Below are positions 21,743-22,675 of a stretch of DNA of 22,675 bases, in pieces (the first letter of the stretch is position 1; each line of letters begins with the position of its first letter). A program made the position numbers and the translations under genes. The notes under the pieces were generated by a model, which searched no databases, was not told the DNA's origin, and saw nothing but the letters and a program-made list of their open reading frames with translations. The DNA is taken from the NCBI GenBank assembly GCA_035259145.1, contig DATFWQ010000214.1:1-22675 (forward strand), read 5' to 3'. The DNA is from CF-161 sp035259145. GTDB taxonomy: Bacteria; Chloroflexota; Dormibacteria; Dormibacterales; Dormibacteraceae.

Positions 21743-22396
21743 TCACCGCTGCCCATAGTCATGGTGAATGAACTGGTGGAGGCGCTCGATCTCTGATTGG
21801 GAGACGTGGCGTGGTTCCCCCAACTGGAGCGCGATAAAAGCGATGCGCGCCATCTCCTCGACCTGTGCCGCTGCTGTATAGCAGTTGTGCAGGTCCTCGC
21901 CGACCGCGACAACGCCATGGTTGGGGAGCAGGACGGCCCGGTCATTTCCGAGCCCTGCCGCCACCCGGTCGCCGGTGTCCGGCTGTGCAGGGGGCACGTA
22001 CTCGAGCACCCGCACGCCACCGCCAAGAAAGCCGGCGGACTCGGTGATGAGCGGTGGGATTTCGCGATAGAGGGTTGAAAAAGCTGCTGCGTATGGGGAG
22101 TGGGTGTGGATCACGGCGCAGACGTCCGCGCGGGCACGGTACACCGCCGTGTGGATCGGCGCGTCGACAGAGGGCTTCATGCCCTGACGAAGCAGCTTGC
22201 CTTCGAGGTTGAGCATAACCAGGTCCTCGGGCCGCATCTCCAGGTAGTCGACGCCAGAGGGCGTGACCAGACACCAGCTGCCACCTGGCGGTCGGGCGCT
22301 GAGATTGCCCGAGGTGCCGATTACGAGGCCACCTGTCAGCATCCGGCGGGCCTGGCGAAGAAGCTCTTCCCGTAGATCTAGCTCAGAGTCCGTCAT
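21743..22396 (-). CDS. Class II aldolase/adducin family protein (FucA/AraD-like)
   Basis: Zinc-dependent aldolase or epimerase of the fuculose/ribulose-phosphate type, 217 aa from ATG 22396. Seen: GTSGNLSAR (27-35, phosphate site), TPSGVDY (45-51), KPSVDAPIHTAVY (74-86), IHTHSPYA (H97, H99) and PNHGVVAVG (H160), which supplies the zinc ligands. At the position of the FucA catalytic Glu73 there is Asp (D78), as in L-ribulose-5-phosphate 4-epimerase, so aldolase and epimerase roles are both open. No sugar kinase or isomerase is nearby. The upstream TTG 22423 would add nine residues without family character. It converges on the SDR gene (59-bp gap) and lies about 100 bp downstream of an Lrp/AsnC-type gene on the same strand. 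Confidence 0.88.
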   Translation of the reverse strand: MTDSELDLREELLRQARRMLTGGLVIGTSGNLSARPPGGSWCLVTPSGVDYLEMRPEDLVMLNLEGKLLRQGMKPSVDAPIHTAVYRARADVCAVIHTHSPYAAAFSTLYREIPPLITESAGFLGGGVRVLEYVPPAQPDTGDRVAAGLGNDRAVLLPNHGVVAVGEDLHNCYTAAAQVEEMARIAFIALQLGEPRHVSQSEIERLHQFIHHDYGQR

Positions 22397-22496
22397 CGCG
22401 ACCGTCCAGCAGTACGGAAGCAAAGCGACCCATGTTCGGCTGGCGCGAGTTGGCCTCGCGCGCCGTGGCTGGAGGGGAGCACTGGTCTCCCGTTCT

Positions 22497-22675
22497 CTAC
22501 GTCACAACAAGACAGGTGATTGTCTTGAAGACGCCCTCGATCTTCTGGATCTTTTCGACGATCAGCTGGCCGATCGCATTGACGTCTGGTGCCTCGCAGA
22601 CAGCGATCACGTCGTACTCGCCCGTGATGGCGTCGGCGGCCGCGATCCCGCTCTGCCCCTGCATCTTTCTCGCGA
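22497..22675 (-). CDS. Lrp/AsnC ligand-binding (RAM) domain protein, N-terminus beyond window
   Basis: Partial gene: 58 complete codons plus the stop TAG (22497-22499), continuing past the right edge. Seen: ARKMQGQSGIAAADAITG, EYDVIAVCEAPDVNAIGQ, IVEKIQKIEGVFKTITC, LVVT, i.e. the alpha/beta RAM core of Lrp/AsnC regulators with the GxYDVI block and the terminal strand. In high-GC bacteria this domain often occurs alone (about 75-80 aa) without a helix-turn-helix. Whether an HTH precedes it here cannot be seen. It would bind a small ligand, often an amino acid, and multimerise. It is upstream of the class II aldolase on the same strand. Confidence 0.85.
   Translation of the reverse strand, partial: ARKMQGQSGIAAADAITGEYDVIAVCEAPDVNAIGQLIVEKIQKIEGVFKTITCLVVT

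Overview
This 22.7 kb window is uniformly GC-rich and gene-dense. It carries about 20 protein genes, no RNA genes, no CRISPR array and no recognisable transposase. Many GTG/TTG starts, 4-nt GTGA stop/start overlaps, apparently leaderless starts and families such as DUF5317 and DUF2236 suggest a high-GC, probably monoderm bacterium. A deep Chloroflexota/Dormibacterota-like or actinobacterial lineage fits, but I cannot fix the phylum from the sequence alone.

Left part (1-5688, minus strand). A compact run reads, in order of transcription, OmpR-type response regulator - M20 amidohydrolase - DUF5317 membrane protein - multi-spanning FtsH-like AAA metalloprotease - secreted lytic transglycosylase. 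Gaps are 18 bp, 2 bp and 40 bp, and the last junction overlaps. It looks like a regulator-led envelope/proteolysis operon.

Signalling centre (4840-11264). This holds the OmpR-type regulator, a 231-bp intergenic region, a single-domain receiver, a divergently transcribed 1363-residue soluble histidine kinase (six GAF-like segments, PAS, HisKA, HATPase) and, overlapping its stop, a 250-residue protein that keeps the phospho-His helix but has lost the ATP-binding motifs. Together these look like a multistep phosphorelay. Inside the intergenic region, on the plus strand, lies a 13-codon ORF with a near-perfect Shine-Dalgarno, followed by a very strong intrinsic terminator. This is the most unusual element of the window.

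Middle (11333-15519). A metallo-beta-lactamase-fold hydrolase with a winged-helix tail converges on a secreted M23 peptidase. Divergent from the peptidase is rlmN, chained by GTGA overlaps to a DUF72 gene and a DUF2236 (MpaB-like) gene.

Right part (15601-22675). gltX and lgt lie on the minus strand with overlapping ends. Divergent from gltX is a plus-strand chain: S51/cyanophycinase-like peptidase, alpha/beta hydrolase and PlsC-type acyltransferase. Two tandem copies of a ~219-bp hairpin-rich repeat follow and supply the acyltransferase C-terminus. After them come an atypical SDR/epimerase, a class II aldolase (minus strand) and, cut by the window edge, an Lrp/AsnC-type ligand-binding domain protein.

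At two divergent gene pairs (M23/rlmN and gltX/S51) the start codons are only 13-15 bp apart, and a near-symmetric -10-like box sits between them, suggesting back-to-back leaderless promoters.
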